A stretch of 64,000 nt of DNA from Plutella xylostella (lineage: Eukaryota > Arthropoda > Insecta > Lepidoptera > Plutellidae), in the NCBI RefSeq assembly GCF_932276165.1, contig NC_064008.1, positions 1,741,001 through 1,805,000 of the forward strand. The letters run 5' to 3'. Under the pieces are notes generated by a model that was given only the letters and a program-made list of their open reading frames with translations, was not told the origin of the DNA and did not search any database. A program made the position numbers and the translations under genes. Below, one piece after another: positions 33,712 through 45,699 of this stretch; the stretch's first letter is position 1; each line of letters begins with the position of its first letter.

Positions 33712-33885
33712 CTAGCACATCTAGATATGTGAACCCACCAACCCGCAGTGGACCAGCGTGGTGGGCAATGGTCCAAGCTTAGGAAGGCAGTTTAGACCTT
33801 GGGGATATGCACAAAGGTTCCACTCGAGAGAGCCAGGTGCAGGTACTTACACCCCCACAGAGAATAGAATAGAATAGAATAAAAC
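33712..33885 (+). mobile_element. SINE-like repeat, (AATAG)n tail
   Basis: CACCAACCCGCAGTGGACC ... CTCGAGAGAGCCAGGTGC ... CACAGAGAATAGAATAGA, same family as 46236-46470. Confidence 0.78.
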
Positions 33886-34533
33886 GTCATAACTGCAACA
33901 TCCTGTATAGTCTGAGGTGAGCGCATTTCCACACAGCCAGTGGTGAGACTTTCCATCTGCTATCGACAGGTACAAGCCAACCACGTAGACTGTAGACTTC
34001 AGCACGGAAACAATGTTTTCACATTGATGGACACTAGATTAACGGTGAAATTCATAAAAACGCACAACATTTTTGTATGGGAGTTGAGTGATGGTTTGCT
34101 GGTGCACATGCCGGCACACTGCCTAGACGCAGTAAAGAAAACACGACGTCGGTGACCGTTGTGTGCGTGTGAGTACACACTTTTTTTGTATGAAAACTTA
34201 TTGCTGTGTGAAAAAAAGGTACTCTGGGTGCACATATAACTTTGAAATCCTTCCAAATAAAGCACAACAAGATGGTCTTCATACAAACTCTAGGTAAAAC
34301 AGGACTGCATTGACCGTTGTTGAAATAATTAGAAAAAGAGCGGGGACTGCATTCGACGTTGTGATTTTTTTCTAAAAGTCTGGAGGACGTCAAATGCAGT
34401 CAGTGTCCGTCAGTAGGTTAATCTGTAAATATAAAAATGCCTAAGGTGTAAAGAACACACTCACGAGCCTTAAAAAGTTCCAGTGGTAATAGCACCAATT
34501 TACTCCTAAACAAAAAATACTGGGTAGCTTATA

Positions 34534-34645
34534 CCTTGTTTCACGGGGAAAAACACAGATGTCTGATAATCAGAATACAAATAAAAACTACCCTTATTCG
34601 AATGTAATAAGGGTTCTGTCAGATGTCTTTCCCCGTGAAACAGGG
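34534..34645. mobile_element. MITE CCTTGTTTCACGGGG
   Basis: CCTTGTTTCACGGGGAAA is mirrored by TTTCCCCGTGAAACAGG, with CAGATGTCTGA and a TTATTCGAATGTAATAA inner palindrome. Confidence 0.75.
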
Positions 34646-34725
34646 ATTAATGACGAATGTTTTTTTTTTTACCTCGTACAATGTCCTTATGTAGCTCTTT
34701 ACTTTATTCTGACATCCTATAACAG

Positions 34726-34993
34726 TAGGGCGATCACGAAAAACAGAGCTATAGAATCGAATGCGAGTGCGACAATTGTCAACTTGACAGCACTTTCGAA
34801 CACTTTTTACCTTTCGAATAGAATGACCACAGAGTACATAATATTATTCTGAGAATGACCTATGGAATGATAGCTGTCAAACTTTCGCAAATCTATACAC
34901 CGCCATTTTGTTGTTGACAGGTTGACAGCACTTTCGAATAGTCGCACTCGTATTCGATTCTATACGTTAGCTCTGTTTTTCGTGATCGCCCTA
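34726..34993. mobile_element. MITE TAGGGCGATCACG
   Basis: TAGGGCGATCACGAAAAAC...GAATGCGAGTGCGAC is mirrored by GTCGCACTCGTATTCG...GTGATCGCCCTA. Arms near 48 bases with few mismatches. Confidence 0.85.
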
Positions 34994-35234
34994 CAGGCAC
35001 ATACATTATAATTACGGTGATGATAATATGAACGTAGTTCTAAGTTACAGTGGTGTTACTCCAAACTCTGGGCGAATATCAAACAGGCTTCGAGTTGGCG
35101 AGACGAGCGGAGATGCAGTTTACAACAATACAGAGGTACGGTCAGCCACACGAGATAGGTAAACATACGGTCAGCAACATACGAGTCCTTGACTGACCCG
35201 TTTCTACATATTTAAGGTTCAAAGTTGGTTTCTT

Positions 35235-35482
35235 AAGGAGTCTACACACCAAACCCGCCGACACAGCCCGGCGGCTTGGTGTCGGCGACCCAAACCCGCC
35301 AACCCGCCAACATGTGTCATGGGGCTGTGTCGGTGAGTGTCGGCGGCAAGAAATCAGTACAACTTTTTTAGTACTTGCACGCGCGGGTACGAGTCGCCGA
35401 CATGATTCTTGAAACAAAGTCGCCGACACCAAGCCGCCGGGCTGTGTCGGCGGGTCGGCGGGTTTGGTGTGTAGACTCCTTT
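35235..35482. mobile_element. GC-rich MITE AAGGAGTCTACACACC
   Basis: AAGGAGTCTACACACCAAAC...GGCGGCTTGGTGTCGGCG is mirrored by CGCCGACACCAAGCCGCC...GGTGTGTAGACTCCTT. Strikingly GC-rich (CCGCCGACA motifs) in AT-rich surroundings. Confidence 0.85.
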
Positions 35483-35504
35483 ATACAAACAACAAACACT
35501 CACA

Positions 35505-35755
35505 CCTTGTACTAATGTACTCCCTTGCGGGGTAGGCAGAGGTGCATTGCTGCACCCACTTTTCGCCAGTGTTATGTTAGTCCCAATGTAATAAGTGGCG
35601 GGCCTATTGCCATTTTACTGGCACATCCAAGACCCGAGAACAAAATAAATATCTGTGTTTAAACAAATATCTGCCCCAGCCGGGAATCCAACCCGAGACC
35701 TTCGGCATAGCAGTCAGGGTCACTAACCACTACACCATTCGGTCGTCATTATACA
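35505..35755 (-). mobile_element. tRNA-derived SINE
   Basis: Same element as 21380-21640, with the tRNA-like head at 35750-35680 on the minus strand. Confidence 0.78.
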
Positions 35756-36109
35756 ATGTGTTGTTTTTCGAACCCGACAAACTTTAAGGGTGTATTCTAC
35801 GACTGATTTCATCGAGAAAACACCCCCATATGTGGGGTCAAATCTCAAAATTCTAGAAATGGCGGCTATTTTAACCGACTTCAAAAAAAGGAGGAGGTTC
35901 TCAATTCGTCGGGTTTTTTTTTTAATATTTTTTATGTATGTTCATAAAATTTTAGATACTTAGTTTTCATACAAAATCATATCTCGAGATTTAAACGCCG
36001 TATATGAGGGCCTCAGCAGGTTAAGTCCAAGCCGTTGGATTCACATCACCACAAACCAACTCTTCCCTAAGTTTACGGACACACAAACATACACTATAAC
36101 TGCCTATAG

Positions 36110-36320
36110 AGGGTGTTACAAAAAGGGTATACTAAGCCGTAAGGGAAAAAAAATATTCGTTCTCCATCTCCATAGTAAAAATTCACGTGACCAACAAAGT
36201 TTCTAAGGAAAATATGTTTTTATTTTCATGAATTATCAAAACTCGTAGAACAAAATTTGTTCAGATTGACCCCCTGAGTCACCCCCTTTCCGCTTAGTAT
36301 ACACTTTTTGCAACACCCTG
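36110..36320. mobile_element. MITE AGGGTGTTGCAAAAAG, complete
   Basis: GAGGGTGTTACAAAAAGGG and TATACTAAGCCG at the left, CGCTTAGTATACACTTTTTG and CAACACCCTGTATA at the right. Reference copy for the many single ends in this window (14130, 14526, 22385, 40425, 56130, 56805). Confidence 0.82.
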
Positions 36321-36501
36321 TATATTACGCCACGGGCAAAATGGTCCACCTGAGGACAGATGAGTATAATGAGGTTTGTTTGGATACAGCTCAGCCATCA
36401 TTGAACGTGAGTCCAAATTGGCACCGTCACTCTACGTCAAGTGCCGTACTCATTGATTGAGACCCATCAGACCTAGGGGTTGGACCCTAGGTTATTATTA
36501 A

Positions 36502-36691
36502 TACTGGCTGTGCCCGCGAGCTTCGCTTCGCCTTAAAAAGATTTTCCCGTGGGAATTCCGGGATAAAAAGTAGTTTATGTTCTAAACCATATGTATACCA
36601 AATTTAATTCAATCCGTTCAGTAGTTTTGGCGTGAAAGTGTAACAGACAGACAGACACAGTTACTTTCGCATTTATAATATTAAGTTAGGA
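36502..36691 (-). mobile_element. Non-autonomous Helitron, minus
   Basis: CTGTGCCCGCGAGCTTCGC ... GTTTTGGCGTGAAAG ... TTAAGTTAGGA. The CTAG end reads CTGG here. Confidence 0.8.
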
Positions 36692-36851
36692 TTAGGATTC
36701 GACGGATTAATACCTAATATTAATAAAAAATATGTAAATTGACAACTCAGACCCAGTTGTGTTAGTAACAATATTCTTATAGTATGATTAAGAGGGTTTG
36801 TAAGTTTGGTGTGTGGGTCTGTGTGTATGTATGTGTAGGTATGTTCTTTGT

Positions 36852-36985
36852 TGATTATAATTCTATTCTATTCTATTCTCTGTGGGGGTGTAAGTACCTG
36901 CACCTGGCTCTCTCGAGTGGATCTTCGTGCATATCACCAAGGTCTGAACTGCCTTCCTAAGCTTGGACCATTTTCCTATCTTTCC
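36852..36985 (-). mobile_element. SINE-like repeat, minus
   Basis: TTCTATTCTATTCTATTCTC, GTGGGGGTGTAAGTACCTG, then CTTCCTAAGCTTGGACC: reverse of the 46236 family. Confidence 0.75.
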
Positions 36986-36989
36986 TATT

Positions 36990-37915
36990 TCCTCCTGTTT
37001 TTCAATAACAAAGGAATATAAAAAACATAATTATAGTTAAGTCCATACTTTGGACCTAACGAAAACAAACCTTTACGTCAAGTGCGCCTAACTAACTGAC
37101 AGGGATAAAGTTAATTAACGACAGAGACAACCTCTGCCAAGCCGTGAGCCAGAAAGAGCCAGCTATACGTTTGAAGGCTCCAATTTCAAATCCCCATTCG
37201 TCAGTTCAGGTTTCAAAATGACTGAGTTGTATCCATGATGTGGCACGCTACCGGCAAATTATGCCTTAAGCGGGAGCCTCAAGGTGTGTTTTTGTTTAGT
37301 GAATGTTGTTGTCATATGTTTTGACAGGTTATTTGATGCTCGTAGTTTAGGGTGCACTTCGGATGGGTGAATTAGGAACTATTTAGTCGAAAATCGGATT
37401 ACTCTTTGAAATGATACCGAAATCGAACACGCTGTAGATAAGTCATTATACCTAATAGTATAATAAATTGGGATATAAATTTATTTGGAGTTTGTACTTA
37501 TTAAATCCACTAAGTACCTATATTATAATCACCAATAGGAAATTAAATGAAGACGTATGTAAGTACTAAACACTACCCAATTCAATATGATTAAATGTTT
37601 ATAACGTCCACAAATGTATGTGTTATTTAAACGCGGTAAGGTCAAGACTATAATTTACTGAAAAAGATTCACAGGAAATCCAGCAAATATGAATATGCAG
37701 TGAAATCCTTAAAATAGCCTTCATCTGTCAAGAAACCCAGGGTGATAAAAAAGAGGTAGTTAAAGGCTTTAAAACTAAGCTGACATAAAAATATTATAAC
37801 AATGTTTTATAGGCGAGGATATTTTGTGGGTAGCCTTTTAAATCTATGCAAATACTGTCGCCTTATTAAAATTTCTGCGTTTTTCTGTAAGTACTGATAG
37901 CATATTGTAAACTTT
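36990..37915. other. Intergenic sequence, no gene seen
   Basis: AT-rich without recognisable repeats or coding potential. Confidence 0.4.
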
Positions 37916-37916
37916 A

Positions 37917-38128
37917 TCCTAACTAATATTATAAATGCGAAAGTAACTGTGTCTGTCTGTCTGTCTGTCTGTCTGTTACTTTTTCACGCCAAAAGTACAG
38001 AACGGATTTAAATGAAATTTGATATACATACCGTCTAGACCCTGGAAAAGAATATAGGCTACTTTTTATCCCGGAATTCCCACGGGAAAACTTTTTAAGG
38101 CGAAGCGAAGCGCGCAGGGAACAGCTAG
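37917..38128 (+). mobile_element. Non-autonomous Helitron
   Basis: TCCTAACTAATATT after A, (GTCT)n, CTTTTTAAGGCGAAGCG, ACAGCTAG before T. Same A|T setting as 29089-29303. Confidence 0.87.
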
Positions 38129-38251
38129 TTTTAATATATTTTAATAATGAAATCTTAATTTCTATGGCCAGGCCAGTAGAGTTTTTTTGCGTTCTGTTTG
38201 TCATTGTATTTTAATTTAATCTATCGGCATCATACGTAACGTATCGCACTA

Positions 38252-38425
38252 AAAGGATTGTCATAAATGCATGGAGAAACGGCGTCGGCAGTGCGGGTGA
38301 AGTGGACGCACTTGTGTAAATTTCTGTACAAAGAATACTGAATGCGATGCGTCCGTTGCGTATAAGGTGCATTTACATTTTATGACAATCCTTTTGGGAC
38401 GATACGTTGGTGCGATACCGACAGA
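38252..38425. mobile_element. MITE AAAAGGATTGTCATAAATG
   Basis: AAAAGGATTGTCATAAATGC at the left is mirrored by TTTATGACAATCCTTTT at the right. GTGGACGCACTTGTG is shared with 22510-22640 and 55985-56110. Confidence 0.72.
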
Positions 38426-38468
38426 TGGACCATAACCTTACGAGATTGCGATCAGCCGCTAATCCTAA

Positions 38469-39220
38469 TCCTAACTTTAATATTATAAATGCGAAAGTAA
38501 CTGTGTCTGTCTGTCTGTTACTCTTTCACGCCAAAACTGCCGAACAGATTTTAATTAAATGATAATGAATAAATTATATTAATAATAAATTTGGGACCTA
38601 TGTCCAATAAAGATGAGACATACATCGTTGGATAGCTCTTTTCAAGTGAGCAAAAAAGTATTATGACGACAAATCCGTATAAGTGGTCCATTTTGAAATA
38701 TATTCGTCGGAAGGAAGTATTTTTCTATGGCATTGCACTCTCTCTCCTGATGACAGTTAGGGCGTAATACACGTAAACACGTATTATTGAAATTGGAGAA
38801 ATTACTTTCAACTGGTTTTATTTACTGAGATAATAAACAAATATAATATTATATGAAATATGATCAGTTTGTTATAAAAATTAAAAATGAATGTGAAAAA
38901 CTAACAAAAACATTAAAATTACAGAAATAAAATATAAAAACTTTCAAGGTACGATTATTCTAATTGGACAGTAAATCAAGACTAGCGCTTCTAAAAAAAA
39001 AAAAAAACTAGCGCTTCTGTTATTCATATTCTGCAAAAAAATACCTTTTCAACGACGTATCACTCATTTCCATTGGTGCTGGTCCCAGCTTCTATATATT
39101 TGTGCCCATCATCATTTGGTATACAGATGGTATGGACCCTGAGAAAGAACATAGGCTACTTTTTATCGCGGAATTCCCACGGGAAAACTTTTTAAGGCGA
39201 AGCGAAGCTTGCGGGACCGA
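38469..39220 (+). mobile_element. Helitron split by an insertion of about 550 bases
   Basis: 38469-38556 is a Helitron start (TCCTAACTTTAATATT, (GTCT)n, CACGCCAAAACTGCC). It stops inside the conserved part, which resumes at about 39112 (TTTGGTATACAGATGG ... GCGAAGCGAAGCTTGCGGG). The intervening 38557-39111 shows no clear terminal repeats. Confidence 0.6.
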
Positions 39221-39258
39221 AAAAGCGAAGAAGAATGTTATAAAAAATTATCTAGATA

Positions 39259-40167
39259 CGAGGGCGGGTCAATATGTCCGTGACTTTTATAATTTCCCGT
39301 CACTTAACTGAAAGAACAACATTGCTCCTGTCAACAGGCAACTGTCAACTGACATCTGTCAAAATTTGGACCAGTTACGTCACTTGGTTTGTGTTTTACA
39401 CCCGTTCTTAGCAACTACCGCGTGATTTAAAAACATAATGGAAAAACCTGAATTTCGTGTGCTCACTAAGCATGATTTTTTGCGGAAAAAAACCATCACT
39501 GAAACCAAGGCTAAGCTTGATAAAGATTATGGGGACTCTGCACCATCAATATCTATGGCAAAAAGTGGTTTACTGAATTCCGTTCTGGCCGTACAAGTAC
39601 GGAAGATGCCGGACGTCCATGGCACCCAGTTGAGGTCTCTACACCTGAAATGATTGAAAAAATTCACGACATGGTGTTGGCCGATCGGAGATTGAAAGTG
39701 AGAAGGATAGTGGAAGCCACAGGGATATCACGTGAATCAGTGGTTTCAATTTTGAATGATCACTTGGGTATGAAAAAGCTTTCCGCAAGATGGGTGCCGC
39801 GTTTGCTCACAAACGCAATCGAATGACAAAACTTCGCAGGAGTGTTTGGCGTTGTTCAACCGAAATTCGGACGAGTTTTTGCGCCGTTTTGTAACCGTGG
39901 ACGAAACGTGGATCCACCACAACACACCAGAGACCAAACAGCAGTCTAAACAGTGGGTTTATCGGGGTGAATCGGCGCCAAAGAAGGCCAAGGTGGGTAT
40001 TTTGATGACCTCGTGAAATCTTATTTTTTGGAAGGGATAAAAAAATTGCTGAAACTTTGGACAAGGTGTATAGAGCTCAAAGGAGACTACGTTTAATAAT
40101 AAAAAATAAAATTATCCAAAAACCAGTATTTTCTTCAAAAAGTCACGGACTTATTGACCCGCCCTCG
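39259..40167 (+). mobile_element. Mariner element, internally deleted
   Basis: TIR CGAGGGCGGGTCAATA...GTCCGTGACTTTT at both ends, each bordered by TA (39257 and 40168). Length about 909 bases against about 1.3 kb for a full mariner. The plus strand encodes an N-terminus (MEKPEFRVLTKHDFLR at 39438), then, frameshifted, the HTH part and VDETWIHHNTPETK with the first catalytic Asp. The reading then jumps to the C-terminal end, so the second and third catalytic Asp are lost. Not active. Confidence 0.88.
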
Positions 40168-40559
40168 TACTTTCACTGAGTGGCCATCGTGAGTTTTTTG
40201 CTGTCCCTACTTGCAATCCCTGTGTACATATTTTATTTTTATTTCAGCACTGAATATGATTAACATGCATTACTAAGCGCATAATCTACAACGATGGTGG
40301 ACAACCGACTGCTCTTATTTAGAGGGTTTTGTAGATTTTTATGGTATTGTACTCATATCATCGTTACAAACATGTATATTTAATGACTGATAAGTAGTAA
40401 GAACAAATCACCAAAGTAAAAAGTCACGCGTGACCAAAAAAGTTTATAAGATGGACCATTTTTATACCGCGAATTTCAAAAAGACATAGATCAAATGTTG
40501 TTCAAAATGACCCTTAGAGTCAACCCCTTTCGGCTTACTCTGCCACTTTTGCAGCACTC

Positions 40560-40908
40560 TACAGGGTGTTGCAAAAAGGGTATACTAAGCCGAAACCAGC
40601 ATGTGCAGCATGTTATATCAAAGCCCGACACTGAAATCAGAATTTCAAAATTCGTGAAAAAAAATATCATTTCAATAGAAACTTAATTGGTCACATGACT
40701 ATTTACTAATTCTGATTTCAGATACGGGCTTAAATATAACACACACTTAAATATAACACAGATATTTGTTCTCGGGTCTTGGCTGTTGATATTTATAATT
40801 AGTATCTATCTATCTATATATTTGTGTAAATATATCAGCTGTCCGACACCCATAACACAGGTTCGGCCTAGCTTGGGGTTGGATGGCCGTGTGTGAGATG
40901 TCCCGACA

Positions 40909-40939
<31 letters not shown>

Positions 40940-40955
40940 TTTGCAACACCCTGTA
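40560..40955. mobile_element. MITE with a SINE inserted in it
   Basis: TACAGGGTGTTGCAAAAAGG begins and TTTTTGCAACACCCTGTA ends the element. Inside, 40757-40940 is a 5'-truncated SINE (CAGATATTTGTTCTCGGG ... (TTA)n) of the 15708 family. Another MITE end precedes at 40425-40558. Confidence 0.75.
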
Positions 40956-41403
40956 TACTTACGTAGTACTGAGAAATAGTCATATTCCCTCTTTGACGAG
41001 GCCCCACAAACTCTGTAAATGAAATGTCTCAATATTTATTTAATAAATATTCGTCGCTGAAATCAGACGGGGCGGAGTGAGGCTCGCTTCTGATTCACGA
41101 GCCTGGAAGACATTTCATTTGTGGATAAGGTTACTTTTTATTCTGAATTTATAGATTGACTAGTGAAATATGCTTGAGCGTTAAGTTCAATTTTGTAAAT
41201 TGTGGATATAAGAGGTGATTCAATAATAAATGGGTTTAATTTAAAAAATACAGTGTAGTTAAATACGACCGGTGTGTTTTTCATACTCTAAAATACGGAC
41301 TAAGTAAATATATTTTTTTATTTTAACACCTATGAAACTAACTAATATAATAATAATTTAATACACACTTATCACAAAAGTGTTCACTGTATATCAAAAA
41401 TAA

Positions 41404-41480
41404 ATGTAGTGTAGGACGCCGTCCAGCTAGATGGGGTGACGACTTGCGACAGGTGGCTGGTGATGATTGGATGCGGAAAG
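41404..41480 (+). mobile_element. RTE LINE ORF fragment
   Basis: Reads GRRPARWGDDLRQVAGDDWM on the plus strand, the C-terminal motif of RTE-clade ORFs also seen in the minus-strand fragment at 59592. Confidence 0.7.
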
Positions 41481-41783
41481 ATATACACTTGTCCAAAATT
41501 AATAATGCACATGCAGATCTTCACACACGAATCATTAAATCGTAAGAGCCTTAAAAAAACACTTGCATTTTGCACCTTGTTCGAAAAAAATAGGAGTCAA
41601 TATCATGTGTCACATAATCGAAAACAACCGATCTGTCAAAGATTTCTATGCGCTTTATCGCGGCGAAAAATCAACGCATCTTCTTCATACAGCCGCCGCT
41701 ACACGGGTTCTTTAGCGACGTCGAGAATCACAGCGCCGTATTTATCGCGATAAAAGGGAATGGCCAAATCTGACCCGCTTAGC

Positions 41784-42108
41784 AGCATTGACAAAAGAAT
41801 AAAGAGGACTTGTCATAAAAATCGGTACTTAAAAATATATCGTCGTCTCTTTTTAACTTATTGGTGTTATCGTACGTAAAAAAGGACAACAGTAGTTTTG
41901 TCTTTGCCTAAAATTACAACATTGCGATCGGTCGCCATGTTGATTGACCAAGATTGACATCCAAACACAAGGTACTTCAGCTGTCAAACAATTTGTTTGT
42001 TTACATTTTTCAAGAAAAAAGCCGCCATTTTAATTGACACCAAAGTTTAGGTAAGCGCATTTTTTTCGTTGATATGGCATGTCCTCTCTTTATTCTTTTG
42101 TCAATGCT
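41784..42108. mobile_element. MITE AGCATTGACAAAAGAATA
   Basis: AGCATTGACAAAAGAATAAA...GAGGAC at the left is mirrored by GTCCTCTC...TTTATTCTTTTGTCAATGCT at the right. Confidence 0.82.
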
Positions 42109-44028
42109 TGGCAGCCCCTAACCAAACCTATTTTTATTCATTGATAAAGGTGTTCTAAATGAGGGAAAATTATTTTTAAAAAAAACTTTGTTTGAGGGAA
42201 CTATCTAGTAGAGAATGCAATCCCGACTCGAGATTGCGAATTCGGGATCCCGTATAGTAAAAAAAAACATGATCTTTCAGCACCTATATCTTCGTTATCC
42301 CATGCTTCATAATAAATTCAAATTCAAATGGTTCAAATTCAAATGGTTTAATCGACGTAAAATTTTACAATTATTTGTCGATAGTCATCTACCACCATTT
42401 CACAAAGGCCCCGTCATTGAGAAGGAAAGAAATGGCGAAAGAAACTCCTCGAGCATCTTTTCAACTTTTTCCTTATAATCTATTACAATTTTTACTTATA
42501 TCTAGTACCTACAATTTTACTTAAGTACCTATATCCATTTCATTTTTTCAATAGCCTTAGCTGAGGTGGACAAGACCACGCGTTTTTGTCGTTTAAATAA
42601 TCATTTATACTATAGTAAGCTTTACTACATAATGTAGCTTTAACATAATTCTTAAATATTTGCTCAGTAAGGTTTATTGCTTCATTTGATAATTTATTAT
42701 AAAAACGTATACAGTTCCCCATGAATGATGTGTTTGTTTTCGAAAGTCTGAGTGTGGGGAAAAGCAACTTGTTTTTGTTTCTGGTCTCAATACCGTGAGT
42801 GGCTCCTACTTTACTAAATGAATTTAAGTTTTTACGAACATACATAATATTTTCATAGATATATTGGCATGGAACAGTTAGTATACCTATTTCCTTAAAC
42901 GTATCTCTTAATGAAATTCTAGACCCTAATACATATATGGCTCGAATAGCTCGTTTTTGCAGAACAAAGATTTGATTAATGTCAGCCGCTCGTCCCCACA
43001 ATAGAATTCCGTAAGACATAACACTATGAAAATAACTAAAATACACAAGCCTGGCTGTATCTACATCTGTTAACTGTCTAATGGTTCTAACCGCATAAGC
43101 TGCAGAACTCAATCTACCGGCTATCCTCTCAATATGGGGTCCCCATTGCAATTTTGAGTCAATTGTAATACCCAGGAATACCGTTTCATTTACTAACTCT
43201 AGCTTATCGTTATTCAATGTCAAATATGTCTCTACTTGTCTTACATTAGGCAAAGTGAATTTAATACATTTTGTTTTCTTGGAGTTAAGAGCTAAATTAT
43301 TTACAGTGAACCAATTAGCAACTATGGAAAGAGTACTGTTTGCATTGTCAAAATTGACTTCTTGTCGCTTCAACTTAAATATAAGTGAAGTGTCATCAGC
43401 AAACAGTACTATCTCACATAATTTATCTACCAAAAACGGTAAATCGTTAACATATACAAGAAACAAGAATGGTCCTAAAATCGAGCCTTGGGGAACACCC
43501 ATACTGACAGGACAGCCAGCCGAACGCACTCCGTTTATGTCAACTAGTTGAGTTCTGTTGCTCAAGTATGATTCCAATAATGTAAGAGCTTTGCCAGTCA
43601 GCCCATAATATTTAAGTTTCATAAGTAGAGTGGCATGATCCACACAATCAAATGCTTTCGATAGATCGCAAAATACACCCACAGCATCAAGACGTTCCTC
43701 CCAAGCACTAAATATGTGTTTGACCAACGCGACACCAGCGTCAGTTGTAGATCGACCTTTGGTGAAACCGAACTGTTGGTTATGGAGAAGGCCGTGAATA
43801 CTAAAGTGCGAAAGAATTTGATGCAGCATAATTTTTTCAAATATTTTACTCAGTACTGGCAAAACTGATACAGGCCTAAAATTATTGGGATCATTTTTCT
43901 CACCAGATTTAAAAAGCGGTATTAGTTTACTAAGTTTCATCAAATCGGGGAATACACCGACCTCAATGTATCTGTTAAAAAGATTAGCCAAGTGGGGTGC
44001 TAGGATATCAATAACATGACTATAATGT

Positions 44029-45353
44029 GGCAAGTTACTTGGCGACCCTCCTTGCGGGGTGAAAGAAGTGGCGGGGGCGAGGTAGCACGACATGCTACAC
44101 ACGTAGAAAAGTGTGCCCGGATTAATCTCGCGATAGCTTGTAACTATTTCTGACGTAAGTAAAATTTTATTATATGAGTGTTCCCGTAAATGTCATATTT
44201 AGCTTAAAATTTATAGTTTGACAGCATTAAAATTTGGATGTTTACCTTCAGAATATCTACCAATTTGAATTTATTTATGTAAAAGTGTTTTATTTTATAA
44301 ATCAATTTCCATGTCACTTTCATGTTCACTCTCTGTTTGAACTTGTTCATCGTCGTCGTCATCCTCATCTTCATCATCGTTTTCATTAACTTCAATTATA
44401 AATCTAAGACAAAAACCTAAAAAACATTATACCTACTTTGAAGTATAATGTACTAGAGTACGCTAGTCATATTAGTTCAGTGTACAACTATAATATTATA
44501 TGTTTAATTTAAATTCAATTATAAATAAACAATAACATACCTGTCCAATACATCGTCAGATACTCTATCAGATTTATAATATTCGTCTTAATTTTTTATG
44601 ACATGGTCGTCACAATTTCTCCACTTTTCAGGCGAATAATTAGAGAAAAGCAACTCTAAGTCTTTTATCTCTCTATCTAAGTTAGAGTCAATCGACGTTC
44701 TTGCGAGCTCGCCTTTCACGTACCGCCACACAAGTTCAATAGGATTTAATTCCGGGTGGTATGGGGGTAGGCGAAGCACGATATGACCATTTTCTTTCAA
44801 AATTTCATCAATTTTGTAATTTTTCTCTGTGTTTTGCTCATTAATTACTTTCATTAAATCACATAAATTTTGGTTGCTTTCCTAGTTACAAGAACTGACA
44901 ACTGACGCACTGTCATATGGACTCTTCGTCTTTGTTGTTTACTTTTTCGTATCTGACTGCACAGTACCAACCTTTAGCCGCGTAGCATGACTGATCCGGT
45001 ACGCTGTTCTACAAGAAGCCCCTATATTGAGACATTATACGATTTGTTGTTTTTAACGTTATTTTGTTGACGAATTATAGATACCTAATAATAATAATAA
45101 TAAAAAGGCCTCAACACTCATCCTAAGACTAATGGTCTCAGGATCAATGATCTCATGTGGGTCGCACTCAAATTATGACAGACTATATAAGACATGTGGC
45201 CGCCTCGGCTGCGCGGCCGAGACTGCCGTAAAAATGACATGCAGTGCACGCGTTGCCCTTTACCGCTACCCCTCCCGCTACCCGCTGTCGTCTTGGGTAC
45301 CTCGTCCCCTCCGCGTCTTTCACCCCGCAAGGAGGGTCGCCAAGCAACTTGCC
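44029..45353. mobile_element. DNA transposon inserted in the LINE
   Basis: GGCAAGTTACTTGGCGACC...CTTGCGGGGTGAAAG (44029-44065) is mirrored at 45317-45353 with about two mismatches, and weaker similarity goes on inwards. Flanks on both sides contain TATAAT, a possible 6-base target copy. The LINE RT reading is broken exactly at these ends. Inside lies a DDE transposase fragment (44588-44854). Confidence 0.7.
44588..44854 (-). pseudogene. DDE transposase C-terminal fragment (IS630/Tc1-like)
   Basis: VLRLPPYHPELNPIELVWR is the region around the third catalytic acidic residue in DDE_3 transposases of the IS630/Tc1/mariner superfamily. Only about 88 residues are open; the first two catalytic Asp are absent. 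Whether it belongs to the TIRs at 44029 and 45353 is inferred from position. Confidence 0.7.
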
Positions 45354-45699
45354 AATCTTATAATAACTTTAACGGACATGCCCCATAAATCTTCTGTCAT
45401 TTTAAAATTTAATTCTTTATAAGTGGTAATTATGGTCTGTGTATTTATACCATGAAATTGAAAGTCGAGATCGCAAGGCGGTGCATTCCCTCTTAGCAAA
45501 CGTTCAGCTTCAGCGCAAGATGAATCAAGGTTCTCAGTTGTAGCTATCGGTATACTACGGAAAAAATCTTCAAAGACGGAAGCCACTTCTTCACTAGATG
45601 AAACAATTTTATCATTAATTTTAAGTTCAAAATTTAAACAAACAAAGTTTACACCAGGATATACTGTAGTCATGGGCTACACATCAGTATAATTATGTT

